Source: Melanocharis versteri
Lineage: Eukaryota > Chordata > Aves > Passeriformes > Melanocharitidae
DNA length: 64,000 bases
Direction of reading: 5' to 3'
Assembly: GCA_013397845.1 (NCBI GenBank)
Contig: VZTG01009275.1
Location: 695,299-759,298, forward strand
Shown here: piece by piece, positions 38,101 through 49,900 of the stretch
Layout of the letters: each line of letters begins with the position of its first letter
Numbering within the stretch: the first letter of the stretch is position 1
The notes under the pieces: model-generated
What the model saw: only the letters and a program-made list of their open reading frames with translations
What the model was told of the DNA's origin: nothing
Databases searched by the model: none
Translations under genes and position numbers: made by a program

Positions 38101-41100
38101 TGCTAGAGAAATGTAAATGTTGTCTGGCTCTGCTGCCACCCATTGGAATTACACTTTTCTGTGTGCATGGCTTATGCAGCATTTTGTGGATATTTATCTC
38201 AGTTTGAAGTTTTTTCAAGATGTTTGTAAAGTGCACAGAGAGGATTTCCTTCTGTCTCTGTACTGCCTGTGGCCATTGCAACAGTGGATGAATATGAGCT
38301 TATACTGGTCACCAAAGCAAACTGCCAAAGAGCAATTCAGCTGGAAAATTAGTCTGCAGCATGTGTTAGAGTTTTACATATCTTCAAGATCTCCTTCCTC
38401 TAATGTCATTACTGCCCTCATTTCTAGTCTTTAACAACTTGTCACAATGGGAGATGATAATAGTGACATAATTTCTTATAGTAAACATATGTGCTTTCAG
38501 CCCAAAGGGTCCAAGTGTGCTTTGCCAATATGTGTGGCAATAACCATCACTCCCTGGCTGTGGAACAGCTATTTGAAAGCACAGGGGAATCTATGTGGAA
38601 ATATGAAGAAGAGAACAGGACAGTTTTGCTTTGAAGTTGTCGTATAGAGGAGATGAAGGAGGGATGTTTCAGGGTGGGGGAAAGGAATTCTCAAATATTA
38701 ATTTGATCAGGACAAACAGAACAAATACCCCATCATGGCCCAAGGATCTTTAGCGGGAATGGTAATTAAGAATATCAGCACTTAAATGTCTTTTTAAGCA
38801 CTGCAAGAAGCACAGGTCCCTTTAATTTTGTTGAGGGATTCATTCAGCACCAACTCTGAAAGAAGAGCTTTCACTCAGAATAATAAAATATGTTTTCTCA
38901 GGTTCTGCCTCTCCTGCAGGTCTCTTCCATGGCCCAGCAAGGCCTGTTAGTAATTAGGTGATGAGATTTGACAAGATCACAACACAGGCAGATATGGCTG
39001 CAGGTTTCTGCCTCAGTTTTCAATTATTATTTATCTGAGCAAAACAGCTCCTCTGCTACATTGTAGTGGCTCACAGGGTAATTTTTCAAATGAGCATTTT
39101 AGTTAATATCCCATAATGGCTCAGATATGCAGACTGAACCTCCTAAAAGATTTAGATGTTTATGGTATTTACCGTAACAGCTCCAGCTCTTGGACTGATT
39201 CCACAGTAATGCCTCTTTCCAGACTGGTTCAGGGCAGTCTATGACAACCACCACCACATTTGTTATTTCCATCTCAGGAACGGGTTCTCGCAGCTGATGC
39301 AGATGCTTTGCCTGTCTGCTGTTGATTTGCTACAAATGGAGACCCTTCTTAGATAGCAGAGGCCCTGCTCTAGTGACAGCATTCACATCCCAAGCAGCAC
39401 AGTGTCCTTGCAAAAACAATTTGTGCACATCTTTTGTCATTATTCATTGTACCAGACTTGCTCAAAAACATGGCTTGAAAACAGTCTCAAGTCTTTTCTC
39501 TTGCAGCTTGGGACATTCCCACCTACTGCTGTGAGAGAAAACAGATTCTGAGATCGGTAACTGCTTCTCCCTGAAAGCCTGGCATAGATGTCAATACAAG
39601 CACCAAAGACTATACCATTATAGTCCTGATTTGGGCTATACTGCTCATGATTTTCTCCTGCATGTCATTTACACTCTTCTTATCCACTGCTGGCGATGAT
39701 GGGGGTATGAATCACATTACTGCAGCTGGTAATTTTAGAAACACTGCCTGGGAATGCTGCTAAATATAGAGGGGGGCGAGTAAAAGGCCTTCCTCTTATC
39801 AGGCATCTGTGTAGGTTCCTGGCATCTCACAGGTACAGATTGTATTGGTCCTAATTTAAGGCTCTGGAGAACCTTTGATGAAGCCATGCCTGTCCATCAC
39901 AGAGCAGAAAGCTGCCTGGGGCCAGCAGAACATTACACAGGCTGAGAGTCTCCTGGGGCCAGGCAGCATGTTGGCATTTTGTCAGGTAGGACTCAGGCCA
40001 TGAGCACTGCCACTGAAGGTTTAATTTGAGATCTGCTCCGTGTCATTTACACGGATCTCCAGGCTAAGCAGGAAGGAAGAAGCACTTGTGTTTGCATCCA
40101 CAAGCTGAGGGGTAAAACACACAAGCTGCAGTGGGTGGAGGAGAAGAAGTAGACAGTGTAGACCTCTAGGCAGCACATGAGAGTACAAGCCTGCCCAACA
40201 GGGAGAATTTAAAACACCATTAAAGGCCAAGTGAATAAAACTATCACGCAGCTCATGCCTCACAGCTTGACTGTGAGGACTTGGGTTGCCATACAAGAGA
40301 TGCTGCCGCAAAGATCCTTTTGGACATCAGCAGTTGTAACTCATCTCAAATGGTAGGGAACGAGGAGGAATTCTGCCAGTACTATTTCTTTGAAGAAAAC
40401 CAGGACTCCATTAAGATGATCTCTCTAAATGAAGGGTTTCCTGCCCCATTAGCCCACTGAAAGGCCTTGAAGAGCTATCAGGGGGCAGGAGAGCAAGCAG
40501 GAAGGTGAAGGCAGGATCTTCCAGTCAGTAGAACTGAAGTGAATGTGAGTGAGAGTAAGAATAAACTTCCATGTGTCCCTGCACTGCCAGAGTAATGCAG
40601 CTTTATTGGTGCACAGCCACAGCCCACTCTTGCTGGCAATGGGAGAGATATTCCTAAGTTTCCATGCTTAACAGCTTTGGTTTCCTCTAGGAGCAAGAAG
40701 TCACCCTGTGGTGAGCTCCCTCAAGTGTTTCTTCATCTGTCTACCTGTAAAGGGAGTTGGAGAATTATTGTTTTCCCTTGTATTTTTTGCCTAGATTTTT
40801 AGTTTTCACTTTTTTAGATCTTCCCCTGAAGACCCAAAGTACATTTGTTTGCCAAGTACAACCAAGCAAGTGTCAGCATTTTCCTAAAAAATGTCCATTC
40901 CCGAAATGGTTTTCTGCCTCCAAAATGTCAGTGGAATTATGTGAACCAGTTCCATTTATACTGGCAGAAAAAAAACCCAAAAGATGCCAATATACGTCTC
41001 CATGCAAATGACATCTTGCAGCCGTGTGATAACCAAGACTTGGAACATTCTTGTACATGGAAAGAGAAAAGAAATGGTGTGTGTGCCTGTGTTCGATGGG

Positions 41101-41439
41101 GGACAGAAAGGAGAGCCCATACAGAAAAGGCCTTACAAGCCAGAGCAGAAGAGAGCTTTCATCTTTTTCCAAACAGAAAAGTGTTTGCATATCAACTGTA
41201 GAACAGAGGTACAATTTCTATGCCAATATCAAATGAATCCTCCATGCCAGTGTAGAAGGAAATTTACAGGTCAATATAAGGGAGCATTTCTGTGAATCAC
41301 ACTACAAAAAAGGTGTTTAGACTGCCCTAAAAGAAAGTGCTTTTTTTTCCCAAATTAGCCCAGAAGAGAGCCTACCAATGGAAAAGAACCTGCATAAAAA
41401 ATCTCTTGTAGCTGCCCTTGAAGAAAAAGAATGACAGAA
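35151..41439. other. Gene-free stretch
   Basis: No exon was recognised. It contains a 52-nt pure pyrimidine run (37500-37551) and a near-perfect palindrome at 40038-40054 (CCGTGT-cattt-ACACGG). The segment about 37585-37720 has an enhancer-like texture including 'ccattgattgggttaatag', a homeodomain/HNF1-like word. Confidence 0.45.
37500..37551 (+). repeat. Pure pyrimidine tract, 52 nt
   Basis: Every base from 37500 to 37551 is C or T on the + strand, including an (TC)n core and CCCCC. Such homopyrimidine runs can form triplex (H-DNA) structures, although perfect mirror symmetry is not obvious here. Confidence 0.9.
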
Positions 41440-41750
41440 CCAGTCTTTTCAAACCTAAACCAATTAACGAGGTAAAAGAAAAAGTCTTATGATAATTAAA
41501 AATTAAAACCAACAAGACAACAGTGTAAAAAATGAAAGAAATTAATAAAAACAATTAACAGAGATGAAAAAAAACAGGGATGGGAGTGATATAAATTGAA
41601 CCCATTACAAGGCACTAATGACATTTGAAAACCTAATTTTTACATTGTCAAACCACTTTGATTAAGTGTTAAATGCTGCTCTTATGAACTTGGCATATAT
41701 TGTGCAAGAGCAGTAATTTCTGGCTTTATCTTTTTCATTTTCTCTGAAAA
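41440..41750. promoter_or_regulatory. Candidate AT-rich conserved non-coding element
   Basis: The block is dense in homeodomain-type ATTA/TAAT words (aattaac, taattaaaa, actaatgac, gattaagtg) and complex rather than simple-repeat AT. It lies directly upstream of the promoter-like cluster at 42.2 kb. Assignment is by texture only. Confidence 0.2.
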
Positions 41751-42096
41751 GCTGCTTGCGTGCTGAAAGAGGCAGCGAGCACTCAGGACTTACCAGTGCT
41801 CCTTTCCCTTCCATTCCTCGTGCCAGGAAGCACCAGCCCTGCCTGACAAAGGCCATTTTCACGTACACAGGGAGTAGGACCTATGTCGGGTTGGGGGTCA
41901 ATGAGGAGAGAGAGGTGACAAATTATGGAGACATTGGGTGCTGATGAGAAAAACAGATGTCTTCCTAACTAGGAAACTTCTCTCCTTTTTCCCTGGTTTT
42001 TTTTCCCCTCCTTTTATTTTTTTATTTCAAAAATGGAATAAGGAAAATAATTGAAAGAAAGAAAATTGACTTTTTATGGCTTTTTAAGTGCTTAAC

Positions 42097-42330
42097 ATGA
42101 AGTTTCATCTAGTAAAATTATTGTTATTTTTATCTTTAGCTGCCTCGTTCGTGCTTCTCCTTAAAGAAGATATTTCTCCAGTCAGGATGCCAGCTGCAAG
42201 GAGCCGCGCCGGGAATGACAATGGCCTATGCAAATACAAAGCACCAGCTATAAAGGCGCTCCAGAACATCCGCCCTGCTCGGGGAGAGATGCTGGCAGCA
42301 CAGGAGGAGGCAGGCGAGGCCTGGGAGTGA
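42097..42330 (+). CDS. Candidate small secreted or membrane ORF, doubtful
   Basis: A 77-codon frame opens at an ATG with A at -3 and A at +4. The N-terminus begins MKFHLVKLLLFLSLAASFVL, a charged start followed by a strongly hydrophobic stretch, which would serve as a signal peptide or membrane anchor. The rest is polar and basic with a single Cys, and no family is recognised. It runs straight through the octamer/TATA cluster at 42228-42256, so the two interpretations compete: if the TATA box is the promoter, this frame is not in its transcript. The hydrophobic part comes from a T-rich tract ending in 'tttatctttag', which could equally be a polypyrimidine tract and splice acceptor at 42141-42142. 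Probably chance, but the signal-peptide shape is noted. Confidence 0.15.
   Translation: MKFHLVKLLLFLSLAASFVLLLKEDISPVRMPAARSRAGNDNGLCKYKAPAIKALQNIRPARGEMLAAQEEAGEAWE
42228..42256 (+). promoter_or_regulatory. Octamer plus TATA core promoter candidate
   Basis: A perfect octamer ATGCAAAT (42228-42235, the POU/OCT site) is followed 13 bp later by TATAAAGG (42249-42256) with GC-rich flanks. This pairing and spacing is typical of OCT-driven TATA promoters such as histone H2B and immunoglobulin V genes. A start site would be expected at about 42279-42285. Around it (42200-42350) there are about eight CpGs, in contrast to the CpG-poor flanks. Function is inferred from motifs only. Confidence 0.35.
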
Positions 42331-42374
42331 CCCCAGGACCGGGAGTGACCATGGCTCTGTTGCTGCAATGGGAG
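42280..42374 (+). CDS. Candidate first exon with Kozak ATG and splice donor
   Basis: About 70 nt downstream of the predicted start site, ATG 42351-42353 sits in an ideal Kozak context (gaccATGG). It opens MALLLQWE and reaches a consensus donor GAG|GTGAGG with the GT at 42375-42376. If unspliced, the frame continues to a stop at 42495-42497. The hydrophobic start could be the beginning of a signal peptide continued in a second exon, but no acceptor or second exon was identified. A 10-bp direct repeat gggagtgacc lies in the leader at 42323-42332 and 42341-42350. An upstream 13-codon frame starts at 42289. TATA, leader, Kozak ATG and donor are in correct order, which is suggestive; each motif alone is common. 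Confidence 0.22.
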
Positions 42375-42497
42375 GTGAGGATGCTGCACACCTCCGTATG
42401 GGCAGCACCACAGAGCAGGGAGTGCCCAGCCAGGGAAGAGACTGCTGGATCCACTCACACGGCAGGGAGGCTCGGGGAGGCCAAATGTGGTTATTGA

Positions 42498-45400
42498 TTT
42501 GGGATTTGTGACTCCAGATCATCGAGGCTTGGTTTCCTAGAGTCACTTCAGTACCCCAGGCCCCATCGCATCAGCCCTTGAGAAGCTGGAAGTCTGTAGG
42601 ATTGCCTTGTTTCAGAGCATGGGCTTGTTTTTTCTGGCCTCATCTGCAAACTGTCACTGACCAAAATTCAGCAACATAACATACCAGGTACTGGCAGACT
42701 TGTGCTAGGGCTTACTATTCCAGAATTGGCCAGAAAAGTGAGAATATAGGGCAACTTCTATTGGGAAATTAGGAGTTTTCAGCAAGAAAAAGAATTTTTA
42801 AAAAAAACCATCTTTTTTAAAATTTTTTTTCTACTTGAGAACTGAGAACAGGCCAGGAAAGCATTTTGCAGGCAGGAGGGAGTATATGACAATATGGGCT
42901 GTTCCTGGGTGCTGTACACTCCTCAGCTCTGTCCGTAAGAGAGTGACAGACTTGTAAATGACAGCTCTGGGCTTGGTGACAGAACAGAAGAGCCCCAGCC
43001 CAGCATGACGGTCCACATGCAGCACTAGGTAACAATGTGCTTCTCCCCAGCACACGCAGATCAGCAAGTCACTGTAACTAGAACAGGGACACGCAGGTAT
43101 TGTCACCAAGGGCAGCAATCAGATGAGAGGTGATTACACGGGAAGCAAATTGGGCTCAAGAAGCTGGAAACGATGGTGCAGAGAGAATCTTTCTGCTTTG
43201 GCAGGGCACAAAGTCTTTTTACAGAGACATTGCATCCCTCAGGATAAAAGATTTGATCACAAATCTGTTGGTGCCAACCTGACATAGAAGAAAAATTATA
43301 CATTACAAAATGCTAAAAGACAGCTGAAGGGAAGGAGTCAGAAGAGGGGATGGAGAAACAAAAATAAATCAGAATCACCGCAGAGAAAAAAGACTGAAGG
43401 TAGAATTAAAATATAGAACTTTTGGAAGGTAAAGATTTTAGAAAGAAACAAATGTTGAAGAAAATAGGAGAGGGTGTTTAAAAAGACAGGACATAAAGCC
43501 AGGCAGCGTGGCTAGTGTCATTTATATCAATTTTTAGTGCTCCTTTTCCTCTGCCCTAGGAATAGTTCATAAACCACAGCATTTATTATAGGGGTGGTGT
43601 CACACACTGCAAACCTCTTTGTGAGTGTTACCACTGGGGGATCACATGTGGAACTTGCTTCCATTGCAGCTGACAGGCTCAATAAATTCAAAAAGATCAA
43701 GAAGAACACAGGTGACAGGGGGTATTTGGAGTGTGCATGTTCTGCTCTCTTTTTGTTGCACAAAGAAAGGAACGTGAATCCCCCATGCTACCAGTCACCA
43801 CGTTTTTATTGTAAGCCTTGTAAAATCTGATGTTAAAGTCTAAGCTCTCAGGTCACGCAATTATGTGAGTCTCTCCCTTCATTTTTTAAAATGTCAGTTT
43901 CTAACCTGTCTACCTGTGAAGAAAGACATGGAAGCACCAACATATACAGACTCAAAGCCAACTAATTATTGCTTTTTTTTATTTTTAATGTCTTGATACT
44001 GGATACTTGATTTTGAATTTCCAGGGTACACACAAAGGGCACAATAGCTTTCTTGCAGCCAGCACCAAGGCACATGTGAATTTCTCACCATATTCCTCCA
44101 GTTTTGAGGTCTAGGATATCCATGAACTGTCTCTTGAAAAACCTGTAGGTCTTGACGCGAGCTATAGAGACTTGACCAACCTTTAATTTAAAGAAAGTGC
44201 CTCACAGAAGTGAGTGAATACAACTAAAGTCTACAAAGCTTAGCCAGCTTTTACTACCTGAGATACATTCCTCATGTTTATCATATTTATCTGCTCCTTT
44301 TATTTAATGGCAGATATCTGGGAGCAAGCATCCATTAAATTCTGTCAAAACTGGATACACCTCCATGGTGCTAAGAAGAACCATGATGAGGAGGATTCTG
44401 GAGTGAAAAAGCCATATTGGGGGCCCACTGAAAAATTAATTTCATGATGTGAGAGAAGGAGCAGCAATTCAGTAGGTGAGAAAGAGGGAATGCAGGCAGC
44501 TGGATCATTCATGCATTGCATGAAAAAGAGTAGAAAGATAGTTGCAAACCCTCTCCAGTCTGTTTCCAGGTGCTGCAGCCACCCTTGATGACAGTGTAGA
44601 CGTAGTAAAAAATATAATTTCAAAAGAGAGGTGAACTCCTGTCAGAAAGAGCTGATTGCTTTAAGCAAGGCCACTACAGCATAGCCAGGATTTCTGCTAG
44701 CTCTCCTCTCAGCAGGTGCAATGTAGTTCTGTTGTCTCATGACAAAGAACAGTGGAAGTGAGGATTCACTGAGAGTTTGGACTTCATCTCCCCTTTCTAG
44801 TTACCTCCAGCTCCTGTATTTCTGCCTTGCTGCAGGAACCGGCTGTTTGATTCTCCAGTGCTGTGCTACAGCTTGTCTCCAGCTGTGCACTAGGAATATA
44901 AATCACGCCAGTGCTGCAGCAGGGCAGGAGAGAGGGGAGCATTTGCCTTGCTAAGGCTCCTCCAGGTGCTTGTGTGGATTCTCCACTCCGGCCCCAGGAG
45001 AAGCTTCCCCTGGCAGCCACGGCTGCCAAAGCCATGGTGCCACTCCCCCCAGGACTGTGCTAGGGACAGGGCTGTGACACAGCTCTGTGCCAGCACAGCC
45101 ACTGTGCAGCCTGCTCTCTAGGGAGCATGCAACCTCTAATCCATGCATGGCTCCTGTTTGTGAAACTGAGGCTGCAGCCTCTTCTGCCAATGTGCCCCTG
45201 CCATTTGTAGTTCAAACACTGTGGAAAATTTAGAAGGACAGACAAACAGAGGCTGAAAGGTTGAGTTGTTTACAGAGTGAGACCTTGGGAAGGAGCAGAT
45301 TTCAGACAGTTACTCAGGCCTGTGTGATCCACATAATGGCTCAATTTGTTTGTGGGATCTGGTAGGCAAAGAACCTACATTTAGGAGGGATGTGGAGTTG

Positions 45401-46261
45401 AGCTGGTGGACATCCAGATGCCCAGATTTAGCAGACAGGAGTGTGTGTACATGTTCACATCTGTCTGTATGTGTGGATGCTTGCAAGACAGAGCAAGTCA
45501 GCAGACCAGATGCTCCATCTTCTCCCACCCTCCTTGTTCTTGTTAACTTAGTTTGACTTTTTTGGCTTTCTTCTCTCTCCACCTTCCTATTTGTGTGTTT
45601 ACCTCCCTCCTAGCTGTAGTGCAAGCAATCTAATTCCACTCAGTGCTTTGGCATTGCTGATCACTGGCTCCAGGTTAGAGAGAGTGAAGTGGCAGCTGGC
45701 TGGTAAATTCATCCTCAGCCTCGCCATGGCAGCTACGTGTGGGCCTTGAAAGAGCCAGTAATTTGTGCTCTGCTTCATGGATCTCGTGGCCTGAGGAACA
45801 ACATCTGTCAGGACTGTATGTGAGTAAAAGAATTTGTCACCACTGAAGGGACAGTGCCAGTTGTGGAGCTGGACTGGAAGAGGGAGAGGAAACAAGGTTC
45901 AGAAAATAGAAGAAAACTAAACAAACACCATGATCCCATTCTGCATTGTATGACAAACTGGTGCTAGATATTCTCAGACTCAGCAACTTCATTATTTTCC
46001 TGCAAAGAGAGAAGCCAAAGGTGGTAGAAAAAAGGGATTTGCCAACCTTGAGGTGTGAAGCAGTGAGGTCTAGGATTTCCCAACTGGTTACCTATTGCCT
46101 CGTCATCCCTAATGTTGCATTTAATGTTCTTGGCTCCTCTGTTTAAGCAGAAAATAAAATATTAACTCTTCCTAGATTTAATCTTCAAAATCTGTCACAG
46201 GACAGTTAAAAGGGGAGAAGAAAGGCAGCATTGTCTACCTAATAAGAAGGAAAAAGACAGC
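42498..46261. other. Gene-free stretch
   Basis: No exon or repeat family was recognised. About 43310-43490 is purine-rich on the + strand. The GC-richer part at 44780-45200 is open in several frames on the minus strand but without a recognisable protein. Confidence 0.45.
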
Positions 46262-46360
46262 AAGGAGTCTGGGTTTATCAGCATTTCTGCCACTGACTCA
46301 CTGGTTTGGTTATGTCTTTTGCTTCTTCACAGCACTCTTGTAAATATGGTGGGTGTATGT
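46262..46360 (+). mobile_element. MIR-like SINE relic (5' body)
   Basis: The + strand shows 'gagtctgggtttatcagc', 'tctgccactgactcactgg', 'tatgtcttttgcttcttcac' and 'cttgtaaatatggtggg', matching the order of the SINE body (ctgggtt / ctctgccactgacttgctgtg / aagtcacttcacctctct / ctgtaaaatgggg). It is partial and diverged. Confidence 0.55.
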
Positions 46361-46860
46361 AAATAGCCTCGATGGGCTTGGAGAGAAGCCATGCAAGAAA
46401 AAAATTTATAAGAAAATGGCATGGTACTACAGAGCCTTAGCGGAAAAACTGGAAAGACAAGGCTTCCCTGGAGTCACTGTGAGATTTTTTCATTTGTCCT
46501 TTGGCACAGCAGCTTCAAGGCCTGACATTTAGATGCCCCTCCTGTGGCTGGCTCCTGCTGTGCTGTAAACGGAGTGTGAGAAGCGCACCCCTAGGATGGG
46601 GCAGAGTCCTGCAGAGCAGCAGCACTGGGTTTGGCAGCAGGGAGAGAGGGATTTGCACTGTTCCCAGCTGAGGAGGAGAGCAAACAGAGACATGCTGCAA
46701 GAGGCCACTTCTCTTGAAGGAGAGTCTGACAGGATGAAGGTCATACAGTGAAAAGTCCTTGTGTGTCATGGACTCACAAACCTTCTCTGGGTCCCCTAAT
46801 TACAGTGTTCTCCCTCTCCCCAAGAAGTTCATCTTTGAACATGTAAATCACAGGCAGTAT

Positions 46861-46990
46861 TTTGTTTGTTTATTTGGGTTGGGGGTTTTGGTTTGTTTGG
46901 TTGGTTTTTTGTTTGGTTTTTTTTGTTTTGTTTTGTTTTGGTTGGGGTTTTTTTGTTTGTTTTCTTTTTAATAAAGGAAAAAAAAAATCA
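46861..46990 (+). repeat. G/T low-complexity tract
   Basis: From 46873 to 46963 the + strand contains only G and T (91 nt), built from GGG/GGGGG and GG runs separated by T-runs and (GTTTT)n steps. An A-rich segment ends it (about 46970-46988). The G-runs could form a two- or three-tetrad G-quadruplex on the + strand. Confidence 0.9.
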
Positions 46991-49900
46991 TGTGACCTTT
47001 CAAAAGAAAAGACTCTCAGATTTTTGGTACTTTACTCACGACTCTTGAAGGCCTGCGACTAGCATTACTAAGTGAGTTAGTACTACCAATATCTCAGATT
47101 ACTAAAGATAGAAACTGAAAACTAATTAGGAGTTCATGTTGTTTTTTCCTCTAGTGTTCCACTCAGCTGGCTGGAGTGATACCAGCCAGTTTAATTTCCT
47201 TTCCTTCTGCTTGTCAGTGCCACTGTCTGTTTTTCATATTGGCACCAGGAAGCTCCTGAGTTTATGGCATATTTCAGGGAGAGAAGTCCTCTGTCAATAT
47301 CCAGTGATTCTCCATCAGTTTAAATAAAGTGAATAGGATATTGCAAATATATTTTTTTGCTGATGGTTCCAAATTCATAACGCTTACATTTCTGCAGATC
47401 CAGGTAGGCAGTTGAGGCCATTCCCTGCTATTCATTATTCCACCCCTTCCAGTCTCATTTTTCTCTGTCTTGCTCTTACCTTCCCTTAGACATTACTCTC
47501 TCTTTCCTGTGTCTTCTCCCCAAAGTTGTCTTTCTCATGCTGCCTATGCCAGCCATGTCCCTTTTTCCCTGAATGCCTCCTCCCCTGCAGCTGTGGTTTC
47601 ACACCGCATTGTGCGTGGCCCTTTCTGCCTGCTGTGTTTCCATCTTGGCTCTCCTGCTCTCCTCCTTCTCTCCTGTACCTCTCAATTTTTCTCTTTGCCT
47701 TTGTCCCCTGCTGCCTCATTCTTCTGTCTCCCAAGGGCTGCTTTCCCAAGAGAAGCTAAGTCGAATTGATCTGCCATTTAATTGCCTGATGTGTTCATTG
47801 CCTGTGCCTGCTGTTTGAAATAGGCCTGCCTGAAAGTCCCCGGGGGAGGCGAGGTTGTGTGGCAATGGGGGAGGCGGATAGATGGGCTGGCAGCAGCTCA
47901 GCCAGAAGGCAGCTTCCTCGGAAACAAAACACCTGCCAGGAACACCTGTGCTTGTAAATGTTTGCTGCCATCCTTGGGCAGGTCCCAACACTCGGAGAAT
48001 GAGCGTGTCTATTCCATGGCATCAAACCAAGGCGGCTTCCTGGCACATGTGAAAGCTTCTAACCAGCACTTAAACTGAGCACTCCATGTTCAGGTGGAGA
48101 GATGCAAGCCAAGAGTCACACCTCTGTAGCTATGGGTTCAGGCAAACTGGGAGTCCTCCTGTCAGCCCAGCAGCTCCAGCTCCAATGGGCCTTGTCATTG
48201 CACCACCCCGTGGGATGGGTGAGTTGCACAGAGATGCAAATGAGGGAGGACCATGACCTTGTCTTATTCTGAAACTTTTCCCTCCAGAATGTCAAAGGAC
48301 TTGGTCAGAATAGCCGGCTCCAGGCCTTATGGTCCCTCATGCAGGCAAGGCTCCTTCCTCCCTAGCAGCCACCAGAAGTCATTGACTCATCCAAGGTCCT
48401 TGCAATGATTTCTAGTTGCAGTTAAAATGAAACTGTCTTCTGCTTGAAGACTGCAGACTCAGTCTTCTTTTCCCAAGGAATTTAAAGAGGGACTATAGCA
48501 GGAATAGAAGCAAACCCATTTAAGCAGACCCATTGTCTTTGCAGAAATCCCACCTATGAATTGAGCTAGCTTGGATTTAACACCACCAGGCTGATTAAAG
48601 GTCACATAAAGATTAAACATCAGGACAATTGATCTTGCCAGGGAGGCAAAACTAAGGATTTTTTGCACTGAGCATGGTGGAGATGTCCTTCCCTTTCCCT
48701 GTATTTGTGCACATTTACCTAACTTGTTTGTTACAAAGACAAAACACGAGCTCCATCCATCTACAAATACCCGGAGGCTTCCCTTCACCTCAGTATAACA
48801 GCTGGATGAAAGCCCTAGGCTCCAAAGGCTTTGCCAGTTAATGACATTTTCTCCTCTCTTTAAACACCCCATGTGGCTTCTTAAGCTTTAGGCAGCAAAG
48901 CATTCCTGGAAGAGCAGGCCATTCAGTAGCACCCATCACACTGATTTTTGCTGCTTTCCTAAACACTGTTCATGGTGACCCTTGTTGTTAAGGGAATAGG
49001 AACAGATTATAGCGTGTGTATGGAGGAGAACATTACTTCTGCTTCGCCTGATCAGACACTAGAAGTAAAGGAATAAGTTAAAACTGAACAATAACAGATG
49101 AGAAACACAGAGCCAATCTGAATTAAGCACAGCAAGAGCTGGCCAGTTGTCTTCACTGCTTTTGTGAAGCAATTTCATTATTTGCTCTGCAGCATCTAGC
49201 TAATGGCATGGCAGACGTAATTAATATGGTATGGGCCTTTCTGGTGGGCAGCTGCACATACAAATCCATATCCTTGTATTTTCTGCTGGGGTTTAGGTGC
49301 ATCTATTCATCAGAGAAAATATTATCCGTCTGTTTTTACTATCTCCCTTTCTCAGACTTTCTGTCCTTCAAGACCTTGAGATTTCTCATGTTTATTCCTC
49401 TGTTCTCTTTCTCTCAGCATTCATTAAGTCAGCAAGCTCCTTGAGAAAGAATCTAGATTTTCATTCCATGAATAAAGTGTGGCCCTGGTCCTGTTTGGAT
49501 CCCGGAACTGCTATGGATCACCTGCAACTGTGCATGTGCTGCAGGGAACACAAGGTGACTGAGCTGGGACATTTCTGTGAGCTGTGCCCATGCAGGCAGG
49601 GAGTCAGGACATACACTTGGTTCTGGGCAAAGTCGGATCCTTATACTGGAAATTACATTAGGAAAAAAGATAATGTGTGGCACAGACAAAAGCTGATTTA
49701 GGAGGTGCATCTTAGGGAAGGTTCTTGGGCTGTCAAAGAAACAGAGCTATGACTTCCTCTTCCTTACAGCTGGGGACAGCAGGATGGCTGCATAAGTCCA
49801 TCAGCACAGAGCTGGACAGCCCCATCCTCCCAGGTGCTCTTGCTTCTGACTTTGAGCTTTTTGCATAGAATATTCTTCAATTTAGTAAAATGCCTTGATT

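Noticed and set aside
46862..47062. Phe/Trp/Val/Gly-rich frames resembling a membrane protein
   Set aside because: They are translations of the G/T-only low-complexity tract in several frames.
47470..47818. Ser/Pro/Cys/Leu-rich frames suggesting a secreted protein
   Set aside because: They arise from a C/T-biased strand; all three frames are open at once.
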